Translations under genes and position numbers: made by a program
Part shown: positions 47,869-57,090 of the stretch, in pieces
Numbering within the stretch: the stretch's first letter is position 1
Layout of the letters: every line of letters starts with the position of its first letter
Source of the DNA: Syntrophobacterales bacterium
Lineage (GTDB): Bacteria > Desulfobacterota > Syntrophia > Syntrophales > UBA5619
NCBI GenBank assembly: GCA_019429105.1
Contig: JAHYJE010000011.1
Span: 1 to 64,000, forward strand
Length of the DNA stretch: 64,000 nt
Reading direction: 5' to 3'
The notes under the pieces: generated by a model
The model's input: only the letters and a program-made list of their open reading frames with translations
Database searches by the model: none
Told to the model about the DNA's origin: nothing

Positions 47869-48848
47869 TATTTATTCCCTTTTCTGGTCGGCGCCGCCAC
47901 CAGAGAGTAATCGATAACTTCACCCAGGTTAACCGGCTTCTTGAGAAGATTCAGTTCCAGGGCGTATTTATGCAACTGCTCCACCTCATTACGTTTTATT
48001 CGGAGGTCGCTGTAAGTAACATCGAGCCTCAGGGATTGTTCGAGTACCTTTTCGTCGATGTTCATATACTGGCGGGCTATCCTGATTGCCTTATGCCGAT
48101 TACTGTCGATGAACCGACCGGCAGCGGTAAAGCTATCCACATATTCCTTAACTGCGGCCGGATACTGCTTCATGAAGGCGGGATTGACCACCAGGCTGCA
48201 GCAGATGTAGTCAGGCCAGATATCTTTGGCATTAACTAATTTCTTGCCGAAACCGGCCTGAATCGCCTTGGCGCCGAACGGTTCTGCCACAATGAAGCCG
48301 CTGATGTCACCCCGCGCCAGGGCTGCCGGCATATCGGGCGGCGGCATCTCGAGCCACTCCACATCTTTCAAAGACAAGCCTTCCTTTTTCAGGGCCTGTG
48401 ACAACAGAATGTTGTGCACTGACATCCGGTGAGGAATGGCTACCCGTTTTCCTTTGAGATCCCGAACGGAATTAATATTCTTAGTCACGGTCAGAATGTC
48501 GCCATAACGATGACTAAGGGCCACCACCTTCTCAGGAACACCCCGTTCGGCGCCGGCCAGAGCCAGTACCAGTAACTCTGATGCCGCCTGTATTTCCCCG
48601 GAATTATAGGCATCCAGCAGTTCCGGCCAGGAGCTGAATTTGACCAACTCCGGTTTCAGATTGCTATATTTGCCGCGATTGAGGCTGTCCGCTACCACCA
48701 CGGCGAGTGAATGAGTGATGGGCAGGTAGCCGACCTTGAAGGTTGGCGGCGATGCCGCAAAGCCGGTGTTAGCCTGAATGAGCAATATCGTCGCCACAAA
48801 AACAGCGGGGACAAATTGTTTCGCTTTGTCAAAAATACTTCTAATCAT
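47868..48848 (-). CDS. ABC transporter substrate-binding protein (NMT1/SsuA-like)
   Basis: A periplasmic protein with a signal peptide (FVPAVFVATILLIQANTGFA, cleavage near AAS) and the NMT1 fold (FKVGYLPITHSLAVVVADSL, DLKGKRVAIPHRMSVHNILL, MPAALARGDISGFIVAEPF). ATG 48848 is chosen because AAGGAG lies about 7 nt upstream; the frame extends to 48878. It overlaps the cooS stop by 8 nt, so translation is coupled to CO dehydrogenase. The family carries sulfonates, nitrate, thiamine precursors or metal chelates. The ligand here is unknown. Confidence 0.87.
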   Translation of the reverse strand: MIRSIFDKAKQFVPAVFVATILLIQANTGFAASPPTFKVGYLPITHSLAVVVADSLNRGKYSNLKPELVKFSSWPELLDAYNSGEIQAASELLVLALAGAERGVPEKVVALSHRYGDILTVTKNINSVRDLKGKRVAIPHRMSVHNILLSQALKKEGLSLKDVEWLEMPPPDMPAALARGDISGFIVAEPFGAKAIQAGFGKKLVNAKDIWPDYICCSLVVNPAFMKQYPAAVKEYVDSFTAAGRFIDSNRHKAIRIARQYMNIDEKVLEQSLRLDVTYSDLRIKRNEVEQLHKYALELNLLKKPVNLGEVIDYSLVAAPTRKGNK

Positions 48849-50874
48849 GGTCATGCTCCTTTGTATCATGATGGTCATGGGTATGTGTTAGTCCATGCCA
48901 ACGGGCATTGGGATGCTCTTTCTCTTGCTGCAATGCCGACAGCCTGTTTGTTGCCGGTGCAGCACTTTCTTGCCAGCCAAGTGCGGCCCGCCGTTCATCA
49001 AAATCGGCAATGATCCGCTGAGCCAGCGCGACCGGATCCGAATCGACCACCATGACGGCGCCGAGCAGTTCCCGGGTATCCTCATAGATGAATTTCGTAA
49101 CCTTATCCGAGCCATACATCGGCGGAGCAATGCAATGGTATGAGTTGAGCCCCAGAAGGCGGAACGCCATTGCTGCTCCGAGCCCCTTTTCGTTGGCCCA
49201 CTCAGGACTGGAGAAGGCGAGCGGCAGACGCTTGAGCGGCTCTCCTAAGGCATTGGCAATAACGCTAAAAAATGCCGAGGCCCGGGCATTGTCCAGGCAT
49301 TCTCCCATGTGCCAGACCGGCGGGAGCTGATGGGATGTAAACGCCTCATTCAGACCGGTACCAGCCGCAGCCAGACCTTCCGGCAGGCAGAAGCCTAGCT
49401 TCAAGAGGGAATAGGCGGCGCAGCCGTTGGTAAACACCAGTACATCGTGGGCGATCAATTCGTCAGCCACCTTCACTACGGCCTCTTCATAAACCACCTT
49501 GGGGTTGTTGCATCCCACCAGGTTCACCACGCCACGGATGCGCCCACTTTTCAGGTGCTCCAGCAAAACATCAGCACCGCTGAAGGTAGCCAAGATGTTT
49601 TCCACCGAAAAACCGACCTCCGCTTCCATGCGGGCCTTGGGAATAAAAACCTTGCCGCTTTGGCGTTCACCATAGGCCTGGATGCCTCGCCTCACGATCT
49701 GTTCTGCCAGTTGGTCTGCCTGAGCCAGATTGCTGTGGTGATGATCGAAGGCAATATGTTCGGCGCCGGGGAGTCTGGCCGAATCGCTGGTGGTCACTAC
49801 CCGGGTATGGAAGCAAGCAGCCACATCCATGATTCCCGGAAAAACATCCTGTACGTCAGCCACCCAGAGATCAAGGGCGCCGGTAGCCAGCACCAGTTCC
49901 GCACCCATGGCGTTGGTTAGTGGCGTTATATCGCCAAACCTGGCCAGTGCCGAGTGGCCGGAACAGCAGATGCCGTAGAGCCTTATGCCCGAAGCACCGA
50001 CTTCTTTTGCCTCATCAATCAAGTCGCCGCTCCGACTGGCCTTGACGATGGCGGCTACCAGCACTGGTGAGTGGCCATGCACAGCGATATTTACCGTGTC
50101 CTCAGTTATGGCTCCCACATTCGTGCTAATCCGTCCCCGCTTGGGGAGGCCGTAGAGGCAGTCCATAGCGATGGCCGAGCCAACCACACTGCTCCAGGCA
50201 AAAGCGAGACCGCAGCGGAGCGTTTGGCGCATCACGTTCTCCCAGTCGCCGTCGGTACCGGTTGTAGTGCGGTGCAATGCCTCAAATACCTCGTGATATG
50301 CGCCAATCGGCAGGATATTCATCTCCTTCCAGACCCTCAAGCGTTCAGGCGGGGCCATGGCTTCCAAGGTCCGGTGTGGCCCCGGCACGATGCGGCACAT
50401 ATCGTCCAACAAAATCAGGGCAATCTGGCCAGCCAGTTCCTTAATCGTCTTTTCCTCGGCAAAGATGCCGAAGGCTTTGGCGGTGGCAATGACCTTCTCT
50501 GGGCCGAGAATGGGCAGATCAAGAGTGCCGTTCGCCGCTCCACTGAGGGCCAACATTACCTCACGACCTCTGGCGCCGTGTGCTGCCGCACCGGCGGCAG
50601 TCCAGCGCAAAATGTTGCGAGCCACGATCAGATGGGCGTCGGCGCCGCAGACTCCCCTTGGACTTTTGGGAGTTATCCGGCAAGGCCCCATATGGCAGTT
50701 CTTGCAGCAGGTACCGTTTAATCCGAAACCGCAGTGCGGTTTCTGGGCATCGAAACGATCAAAAGGAGTATCGATGCCAGCCTGCTCCAGATGGACGAGT
50801 AATTCACGTACTGCGGAATCGGGAGTACGTGCTATGACATCAGACTTATTTGGAAATTTATTCTGTATGACCAT
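48841..50874 (-). CDS. cooS: anaerobic carbon monoxide dehydrogenase, catalytic subunit, with His-rich tail
   Basis: Ni-Fe CODH that interconverts CO and CO2. The N-terminal cluster D/B cysteines are in CGFGLNGTCCKNCHMGPC. C-cluster cysteines are in GICCSGHS, VVNLVGCNNPK, FTNGCAAYSLLKLGFC and MGECLDNARAS. The 677-residue length is slightly above usual because of the C-terminal tail THTHDHHDTKEHDHD, likely a nickel reservoir. No CooF ferredoxin, CooC or ACS subunit is in the window, so the physiological partner is unclear. An Rrf2 regulator precedes it and an ABC importer follows, coupled. Confidence 0.95.
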   Translation of the reverse strand: MVIQNKFPNKSDVIARTPDSAVRELLVHLEQAGIDTPFDRFDAQKPHCGFGLNGTCCKNCHMGPCRITPKSPRGVCGADAHLIVARNILRWTAAGAAAHGARGREVMLALSGAANGTLDLPILGPEKVIATAKAFGIFAEEKTIKELAGQIALILLDDMCRIVPGPHRTLEAMAPPERLRVWKEMNILPIGAYHEVFEALHRTTTGTDGDWENVMRQTLRCGLAFAWSSVVGSAIAMDCLYGLPKRGRISTNVGAITEDTVNIAVHGHSPVLVAAIVKASRSGDLIDEAKEVGASGIRLYGICCSGHSALARFGDITPLTNAMGAELVLATGALDLWVADVQDVFPGIMDVAACFHTRVVTTSDSARLPGAEHIAFDHHHSNLAQADQLAEQIVRRGIQAYGERQSGKVFIPKARMEAEVGFSVENILATFSGADVLLEHLKSGRIRGVVNLVGCNNPKVVYEEAVVKVADELIAHDVLVFTNGCAAYSLLKLGFCLPEGLAAAGTGLNEAFTSHQLPPVWHMGECLDNARASAFFSVIANALGEPLKRLPLAFSSPEWANEKGLGAAMAFRLLGLNSYHCIAPPMYGSDKVTKFIYEDTRELLGAVMVVDSDPVALAQRIIADFDERRAALGWQESAAPATNRLSALQQEKEHPNARWHGLTHTHDHHDTKEHDHD

Positions 50875-50970
50875 TTTTCACTTCCTTCCTACTTTTCTCA
50901 TCCGTTAGTTTGTTTTATCAATTGATTTGCCCTATCGATTTAGTAGATTATTAACATAAAAAAATTGTTA

Positions 50971-51432
50971 TTAAATAACATAGTTTGAAATTCCCTCTTT
51001 TTTCTCTTGCGCTTTTGCAACCCGTTCCAGCACGTCCGCCAGGCTCTCGTTGTCCAAAATTTTTGCTGTGGCGTCCCGGACTTCCCTCATCAAGAGACGA
51101 ATGCCGCATGTTTGCTCGTCCCTGCACTCACTGCACGTTTCGTATGCCGATTCGCTCACGCAAGGAACCGGCGCCAATGGACCCTCAAATATACGGATCA
51201 GCGTTCCCATACTGACCTCCGCCGGAGATTTGCCTAAGTAATAGCCGCCGCCCTTTCCTTTCTTGCTCTGAAGGATGCCGTGGTTTTTCAATGTAAGGAG
51301 AATCAGCTCCAAAAACTTTTTCGGAATCTTTTCCTCCCTGGCCAAATCGGCAATAAGGATTGGCCCCTTGTCATAAAGCATGGCAAGGTTAATCATGGCC
51401 TTAAGGGCATATTTTGTTTTCTTAGCTATCAT
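50971..51432 (-). CDS. Rrf2 family transcriptional regulator, Fe-S type
   Basis: A 153-residue winged-helix regulator: KTKYALKAMINLAML at the N-terminus and IPKKFLELILLTLKNHGILQ as the DNA-binding region. Cysteines in PCVSESAYETC, CSEC and DEQTC resemble the cluster-ligand region of IscR/RsrR-type members, so redox, Fe-S or CO/NO sensing is plausible. It lies 97 nt upstream of cooS on the same strand and probably controls that operon. Confidence 0.88.
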   Translation of the reverse strand: MIAKKTKYALKAMINLAMLYDKGPILIADLAREEKIPKKFLELILLTLKNHGILQSKKGKGGGYYLGKSPAEVSMGTLIRIFEGPLAPVPCVSESAYETCSECRDEQTCGIRLLMREVRDATAKILDNESLADVLERVAKAQEKKEGISNYVI

Positions 51433-51521
51433 TTCATTACTCTACTTAGTCGATGTGCCGTACGATATATTATCCAAAGAGGCTTGTCAAGATGTTTTTT
51501 CACTACTGTCAGGAATAATCC

Positions 51522-52079
51522 GTGAATAAGTTCAGCTCATCCCGCACGCTTCTGGATCTCCTGAAATTGATCGCCTTTCAGGTAGGAAGCGAAGTGTCCC
51601 TTAATGAATTGGCGACCCAGGTAAAGCTTGATGTAAAAACCGTCGGTCGGTATCTGGATATCCTGGAAAAGGCATTCGTTATTGTGCGGCTGGGAGGATT
51701 CAGCCGCAATCTGCGCAACGAGGTGACCAGCAAGGCAAAATACTATTTCTTGGATAATGGGATTCGCAACGCTATCATCGGCCAGTACAACCTACTTGAT
51801 TCCCGTAATGACATCGGTGCTTTGTGGGAGAACTTCCTTGTCGCCGAGCGGCTGAAAAAACGATCGTACACCGGGATATACGGCAACATTTATTTTTGGC
51901 GCACATACGATGGGAAAGAGGTTGACTATGTCGAGGAGCGCGATGGCGGGCTGTTCGGTTTCGAGTGCAAATGGACGAAGAAAAAGAAGGACAAGCCACC
52001 TAAAAAATGGCTTGAATCCTATCCGGGTGCGACGTTCGAACTGGTTACATCAGACAACTATCTGGATTTTATAGGATAG
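51522..52079 (+). pseudogene. C-terminal half of an AAA ATPase (DUF4143 domain only)
   Basis: The 185 residues match the DUF4143 C-terminal domain of AAA_14 ATPases (SLNELATQVKLDVKTVGRYL, LDNGIRNAIIGQYN, GALWENFLVAERLKK, FWRTYDGKEVDYVEE). The N-terminal P-loop ATPase half (about 200 residues) is missing upstream. GTG 51522 with AGGA upstream might be translated, but the ATPase is lost. I call it a 5'-truncated remnant. Confidence 0.75.
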
Positions 52080-52659
52080 CATAAGGCGCACGCTCAAGGG
52101 GACTGAAGTCGTCGCCGGCGCAGGCAGGCAGCACGAAAAAGCTTCTTGCTGCTGCAGAAGTTTCTTCAACTTGCCGCGGTGATGTTCATGCCATTTTTCA
52201 TCAACTGCTGAAAAAGTTCGCGCTTTCTCAGCGAAATATCTTCGTTGCCGCAGAAAATCCTGCGCCGACGATCGTAATATTACCCCGTTGAACAAAGCTG
52301 CAGTTGGGGAGTGCCGACATCATATCCGCTTTATTATCTGGATGTTGAAATTGCCTGGCGCCTGGCGTAGAGAGAGGCTCGGCGTGAGTCTGGCGATGAA
52401 CATGGATACTATCTATCCAGCAGATTCGGTAAAGCGGGTGATGTGCGTATTTTATGCGCAGCGGTCGGCGGCGTTGCAGAAGATCGTCACTTGTCTTTTG
52501 ACGTTCGCAATACATTAGGCAGCGTAATAACAATATGTTGAATATATATTGCAGCCCCAATGGGCATAGTGGCACGCTGCTTGCTATAGGAGTGCCAAGC
52601 GGAAATGAGTTACTATCCGGGGTGAGTAAAAAATTTATCAACTTTGAGAGGAAAAGAAA
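52080..52659. other. 580-nt region without a convincing gene
   Basis: Overlapping minus-strand ORFs of 81 and 148 codons have no recognisable motif and look spurious. There are no long inverted repeats or tRNA. It probably holds degraded sequence behind the DUF4143 fragment and the promoter of the next gene. Confidence 0.5.
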
Positions 52660-53151
52660 ATGAAACGGATGCAAAAAGGTAAGACTCTATTGGCTTTAGC
52701 GGTGGTTGCGGCATTGGGAGTAGGATCGTACGCGTATGCCGATTGGGGCAAAGGTTCCGGCCGCAATACGGGTGAATACGGCAGGGGTTATGGCCCGGGG
52801 ATGATGGGTGAACCCGAAGAGGGATGCGGCAACTGGGGGAATTTCAGCGACGAGGACGCAGCGAAGCTGGAAAAGGAAAGGGCGGCCTTTTTAGATGCGA
52901 CCCAAAAGACCCGACAGGAGCTTTACGCCAAAAAGCTTGAGTTAAGAGCTGAATTTGTCAGGGAAAAGCCCGATGCCGAGAAGGCTGCTCGTCTCCAGAA
53001 AGAGATCTCCGAACTGGAGGGGCAGTTTGAGCAAAAGCGGATTGAGCACATGCTTGTCGTCAGAAAAGCCATTCCCAATGCCGGCAGGGGTTTTGTCGGC
53101 AGAGGGATGATGGATTACGGCGCCGCAGAAGGCGCTCCCTGCGGACGGTAA
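52660..53151 (+). CDS. periplasmic Spy/CpxP-like heavy-metal-resistance protein
   Basis: A 163-residue secreted protein with a signal peptide (LLALAVVAALGVGSYAYA). The mature part has a Gly/Met-rich N-terminus (GRGYGPGMMGEPEEGC) and a helical region with alternating charge (LEKERAAFLDATQKTRQELY), as in the Metal_resist/Spy families. It is probably a periplasmic chaperone or metal-stress protein. AGAGGA precedes the ATG. A small SHOCT protein gene follows after a hairpin. Confidence 0.72.
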   Translation: MKRMQKGKTLLALAVVAALGVGSYAYADWGKGSGRNTGEYGRGYGPGMMGEPEEGCGNWGNFSDEDAAKLEKERAAFLDATQKTRQELYAKKLELRAEFVREKPDAEKAARLQKEISELEGQFEQKRIEHMLVVRKAIPNAGRGFVGRGMMDYGAAEGAPCGR

Positions 53152-53164
53152 AATTTATCTGCGA

Positions 53165-53193
53165 GTGGGAGCGGTCGCTGCGACTGCTCCCAC
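53165..53193. repeat. intercistronic hairpin, 13-bp stem
   Basis: GTGGGAGCGGTCG pairs with CGACTGCTCCCAC (one G-U) around the loop CTG. There is no T-run after it. It may stabilise the 3' end of the upstream message or be a REP-like unit. Confidence 0.6.
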
Positions 53194-53235
53194 CCGAGAG
53201 GGGATTCGGCGCAATAAAATGAGGAGGCCACGAAG

Positions 53236-53553
53236 ATGAAAAAATATTTTGCAGCGGTTATAATGACGATAGGCGTTTTGTCCCTGGCCAGCGCCGGGGA
53301 GGCTTTCTACGGTCTGCGGGGGGGCGGATGCCTGGGGCCGTTGAATTTTGGCTACGGAGGAATGTTTATGGGAATGATTCTTTTGATTGTTTTAATTGCG
53401 GCGGCGATCTGGTTTTTTACCCGCGGCGCCGGAAGCAGGAATTATGGGCAATTTCAGCGGGAAACCCCGCTCGACATACTGAAAAAACGCTATGCCAGAG
53501 GCGAGATTGCCAAGGAAGAGTTTGACAGGAGCAAAAAGGATCTGGAGGCGTAA
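53236..53553 (+). CDS. small SHOCT-domain membrane protein
   Basis: A 105-residue protein. The N-terminal signal-like helix (YFAAVIMTIGVLSLASAGEA) is followed by a second helix (GMILLIVLIAAAIWFFTRGA) and a C-terminal SHOCT motif (PLDILKKRYARGEIAKEEFD). SHOCT segments mediate oligomerisation in small membrane proteins. It is probably co-expressed with the Spy-like gene; GAGGAGG lies upstream. Confidence 0.78.
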   Translation: MKKYFAAVIMTIGVLSLASAGEAFYGLRGGGCLGPLNFGYGGMFMGMILLIVLIAAAIWFFTRGAGSRNYGQFQRETPLDILKKRYARGEIAKEEFDRSKKDLEA

Positions 53554-53725
53554 AGCGCCGGGCGGATCACCGGCAGGCCGCACCGGCTAAGACAGGGATG
53601 GAGATGAGCTGCGAAAGATAGTCTTGCGGCAAATGACATGGTTTTCCGCCGACCGCAAGGCCGTCTGGCTCAAACCGGGGAGTCTCGATGAGGCGATCGG
53701 TGTTTTTCAAAGTAAAACAGAAAGG

Positions 53726-54934
53726 TCAGGCCATAATTTCATTGAGAATGTCTAAATGATCAATCAGACAACGGGTGGTAAGGAATTTGGTTCTGACTGT
53801 TTCCCGCCCTTTTTCTCCCATATTCTTTGCCGTATCAGGGTTTTTCAAGATTTCAATGATTCTATTGGCAAACTTGGCCGTGTCGGAGGGCTCAACCAAA
53901 AAACCGTTAACCCCGTCGATTATCTGCGTTGGAATTCCCCCTACATTGGAGGCTACGACCGGCGTTCCTTTCCATAAAGCCTCCGACACGGTCAGTGCAA
54001 AGCCTTCCCTTATGGACTTTTGTATGATAACGGAGGCGCTTCGCTGCAGGGCGTTTACAAGAATGTTATTTTCGAGCGTGATCAGGATAACATCGCCGGT
54101 TGCAATCATCTTTTCTGCTTTCTTAAAAACTCTTTCATAAATGGCCTGAGATTCAGGGTCGTCCATCGCCATTCCCCCACAGAGTACCAGTCTGCATTCG
54201 ATCTCATTTTTGACAAGCATAAAGGCATCCAGCACCCCTTCCGGATCTTTCCAGACATCAAATCTCGATATCTGCGCCAATAATGGCTTATCAGTCTTTA
54301 TCCCAAATTTATTGAGATATTTGGCAATGTCTCTTTTTGAGAGTTCCATGTTTTTGGGGGATAATGGGTCTATGGCCGGATAGACGATTTTTTGTTCAAC
54401 CGGCAGATTTTTCATCCGATACTTTTCATTGCTGATGATGGCAAGGTCGTATTTTAAGATATACCCTTTGATGAAATCGTACATTTCGCTGTTTATATTG
54501 GATAAATCCACATGGCATCGCCATATCCAGGGCTGCCTTTTTTTGTAATATTTTATCAACGGAAGAGGCTGAGGGTCATGCACAATCACGCAGTCATGAT
54601 TGATATGCGTATAGACGGAAAAATTTTCATTGGTCTGAAGGTACAACTGTTTTTTCATGTTGCTGAGGTTGATGCTTGCCCCCTGCATCGCGTTATGGAA
54701 TTTTTTGGTGATGGTGAAGAAGTCAGCATTGCCATGCAGCACCTTCCAGTCTGCATCCAGACCGGCATCGTTCAAGAGCGGCAGAAGGCTGTTTAGTATT
54801 TCGGCAACGCCGCCTCCAATATATGTGGAATTGACATGCAGAATATTTTTCCCGTAAAGTTTCTTTGCCTTGTTGTAAATTTCACTGATTACTTCATCCC
54901 CCACGATCTTTCTGTAATCCTCTATTGTTCTCAT
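53726..54934 (-). CDS. treT: trehalose synthase TreT-like glycosyltransferase
   Basis: A 402-residue GT4 enzyme resembling TreT, which joins NDP-glucose and glucose to trehalose. The N-terminal block ILHVNSTYIGGGVAEILNSL and WRCHVDLSN are family-like. The donor site shows ISRFDVWKDPEGVLDAF, KSIREGFALTVSEALWKGTP and VVASNVGGIP. It overlaps the OtsA-OtsB fusion gene by 4 nt. The pair is more AT-rich than its neighbours, which hints at transfer. Confidence 0.82.
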   Translation of the reverse strand: MRTIEDYRKIVGDEVISEIYNKAKKLYGKNILHVNSTYIGGGVAEILNSLLPLLNDAGLDADWKVLHGNADFFTITKKFHNAMQGASINLSNMKKQLYLQTNENFSVYTHINHDCVIVHDPQPLPLIKYYKKRQPWIWRCHVDLSNINSEMYDFIKGYILKYDLAIISNEKYRMKNLPVEQKIVYPAIDPLSPKNMELSKRDIAKYLNKFGIKTDKPLLAQISRFDVWKDPEGVLDAFMLVKNEIECRLVLCGGMAMDDPESQAIYERVFKKAEKMIATGDVILITLENNILVNALQRSASVIIQKSIREGFALTVSEALWKGTPVVASNVGGIPTQIIDGVNGFLVEPSDTAKFANRIIEILKNPDTAKNMGEKGRETVRTKFLTTRCLIDHLDILNEIMA

Positions 54935-57090
54935 ATTAAGTCCTCCAGAAGTTTTCTGACATCCCGGAACGAACTCAGATTGAACCGGGCCCTCGAGGCG
55001 CCCGAGCCAACCTTCAGTGAATATGCCGTATCCGGAAGAACACGGAACAAGTCTTCATCGGTGCAGTCATCGCCAATGGCCAATATGAAATCCCAGTTTC
55101 TTTCCGATATCCATTTCATGGCGGCCTTTCCTTTATTGATATTGGTGTCTTTAACCTCGATGACCTTTTTCCCCTCGATGAAGCCGACATTGAGATTGGC
55201 GGTAAGGCTCAGAAGAATGTCTTTCAATTCCTTTGCCCTGACCTCGGCGAGTTCTGAGTTGCATTTTCGGTAATGCCAGACGAGAGAAAAATCTTTTTCC
55301 TCTATAAATGAGCCGGGAGTTCTGTCAACGTACATTTCAATAATAGGCATGATTGATTTCTTCCATTCCGTTATCGTCGGCTCCACTGTTTTCCATTCTT
55401 TCTTTTTTTCCTTAATCCAGGCGCCGTGCTCCGCAGCCATTGCCAGTTCCAAGGGGGCCAGCCAGTCCTCCAGGGTTTGTTTGTTTCTGCCGCTTAAGAT
55501 AACAACGGTGTTTCTTGTTTTGAGCGACGTCAAAATCTGCAAAAGCTCTTCATCCGGTTCGGCTTTTTCGGGCATATCCGCAATAGGGACCAGGGTTCCA
55601 TCGTAATCAAGGAGAATCAAGCTTTTGCTGCTTGCGGCATGTCCAGCCAGCATCTCGATTTTTGATCTATATGTTAATCTTGTCGTATCAAGGTCTGCCT
55701 GCCTTTTTTTTACATCGGTTAAAGTGTCGGTGAATTCTTGAGCCCACTTTTCGACATTGTATCTTTGCAGTCGTGTGCGCATCGCTCTGTTTCGCGTTGT
55801 TTGCATTTTATCGGGCGTTGACAGGGCATCTTTTATGGCTTCCACAATTTCATCCCTGTCATTGGGATTGACAATGACGGCTTCTCCCAGTTCCTCCGCA
55901 ACCCCGGCGGTTTCACTGAGAATAAGTGTTCCATTCAAATCGTTTTTGGAGGCGATGAATTCCTTGGCAATCAGATTCATTCCGTCCCTGAAAGGGGTGA
56001 CAAGGGCAACGTCGGCAAGGGCATAAAGTGCGGCAAGCGTATGAAATTGCAGGGAAGAATAGATATACCATACAGGCATCCATCCAAAGGTTCCATGAGC
56101 GCCATTGATTTTTCCAACCAGTTCATCCACCTGTTTTTTCAGCAGCCTGTAATCCTCAACCTTTGTTCGCGACGGCACGGCAACGAGTATGTACGTTACT
56201 TTTCCTTCAAACTCCGGGTATTTGTCAAGAAAGGAGTTGAATGCCTCCAACCGCTGCGGCATGCCTTTTGTGTAGTCAAGCCTGTCAATGGACAGCAATA
56301 TTTTTTGCTCTTTGATATTCTTACGGATTTTGCTGATTTCTCGTTTCACTTTGGCATGATTGGCCGCCTTGGAGAATTTATCAAAGTCAATTCCCATGGG
56401 GAAGGAATCCACTTTGACCGGCCTGGTGCCAACCGTTATTTCACCATAGGAATTTTCAAACCCCACGGTTCTGCGTACGCTGTCCAGAAAATGCTTAACA
56501 TAGCTGAAAGTATGAAAGCCGACAAGGTCAGCTCCCAATAGACCGCTGATAATCTCTTTCTTCCAGGGGAGCAGCCGAAATATTTCAAAAGAGGGAAAGG
56601 GAATATGGAGAAAAAAGCCAATGGATGCATTGGGTAACTTTTCGCGTATCAGTGCCGGCAGCAGCATCAAATGGTAATCGTGCACCCATATGATATCTTC
56701 AGGATCGGCTCTTTCCAGAACCATATCCAGGAAAAGGCTGTTCACTTTTTCATAGGATTGCCAGAATCTTTTTTCAAAAACCGCATACTGAATCAGATGG
56801 TGAAAAAGCGGCCAGATAGTTTTATTGCAAAAGCCGTTGTAGAACAGATCAAAATTGTTCTGGTTCAGGAATATGGGGTAAAGCGAATCCTTGGCCAGTC
56901 TCGTTTTGATGAATTCCTTTTCCTGGGCGTCAATCTTCCCTGAAGAAATTCCCGGCCATCCAATCCATATCCGCTGGGAATCAAGAATAGAACCGAGGCC
57001 GGTCGCAAGTCCCCCGACGCTTGGCTGGAAATTGAACTGATTAATTTTTTTTACAACGGTAATGGGTAATCTGTTTGAAACGATAATCAA
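54931..57090 (-). CDS. otsA: bifunctional trehalose-6-phosphate synthase / phosphatase
   Basis: A 719-residue fusion. The OtsA part (about residues 1-460) shows VSNRLPI, SVGGLATGL, WVHDYHLMLLPALIREKLPN, SIDRLDYTKGMPQRLEAF and TPFRDGMNLIAKEFIAS. The OtsB part (about residues 485-719) is a HAD phosphatase with LILLDYDGTLVPI and ILAIGDDCTDEDLF. It makes trehalose from UDP-glucose and glucose-6-phosphate in one protein. The frame starts at ATG 57090. The role is probably osmotic or storage protection. Confidence 0.93.
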   Translation of the reverse strand: MIIVSNRLPITVVKKINQFNFQPSVGGLATGLGSILDSQRIWIGWPGISSGKIDAQEKEFIKTRLAKDSLYPIFLNQNNFDLFYNGFCNKTIWPLFHHLIQYAVFEKRFWQSYEKVNSLFLDMVLERADPEDIIWVHDYHLMLLPALIREKLPNASIGFFLHIPFPSFEIFRLLPWKKEIISGLLGADLVGFHTFSYVKHFLDSVRRTVGFENSYGEITVGTRPVKVDSFPMGIDFDKFSKAANHAKVKREISKIRKNIKEQKILLSIDRLDYTKGMPQRLEAFNSFLDKYPEFEGKVTYILVAVPSRTKVEDYRLLKKQVDELVGKINGAHGTFGWMPVWYIYSSLQFHTLAALYALADVALVTPFRDGMNLIAKEFIASKNDLNGTLILSETAGVAEELGEAVIVNPNDRDEIVEAIKDALSTPDKMQTTRNRAMRTRLQRYNVEKWAQEFTDTLTDVKKRQADLDTTRLTYRSKIEMLAGHAASSKSLILLDYDGTLVPIADMPEKAEPDEELLQILTSLKTRNTVVILSGRNKQTLEDWLAPLELAMAAEHGAWIKEKKKEWKTVEPTITEWKKSIMPIIEMYVDRTPGSFIEEKDFSLVWHYRKCNSELAEVRAKELKDILLSLTANLNVGFIEGKKVIEVKDTNINKGKAAMKWISERNWDFILAIGDDCTDEDLFRVLPDTAYSLKVGSGASRARFNLSSFRDVRKLLEDLI

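Noticed and set aside
50919-50980. ATCAATTGAT and TGTTATT-A-AATAACA palindromes near cooS as FNR or Rrf2 boxes
   Set aside because: The first has the half sites inverted relative to FNR boxes, and the region is so AT-rich that short palindromes are expected. Not enough to call an operator.
52078-52090. ATAAGGCGCAC shared with 58327-58337 as possible attachment-site repeats
   Set aside because: Only 11 bases are shared, without any integrase or longer homology, so chance is likely.
52050-52674. Minus-strand ORFs of 81 and 148 codons
   Set aside because: No motif, no RBS and overlap with each other; probably non-coding.
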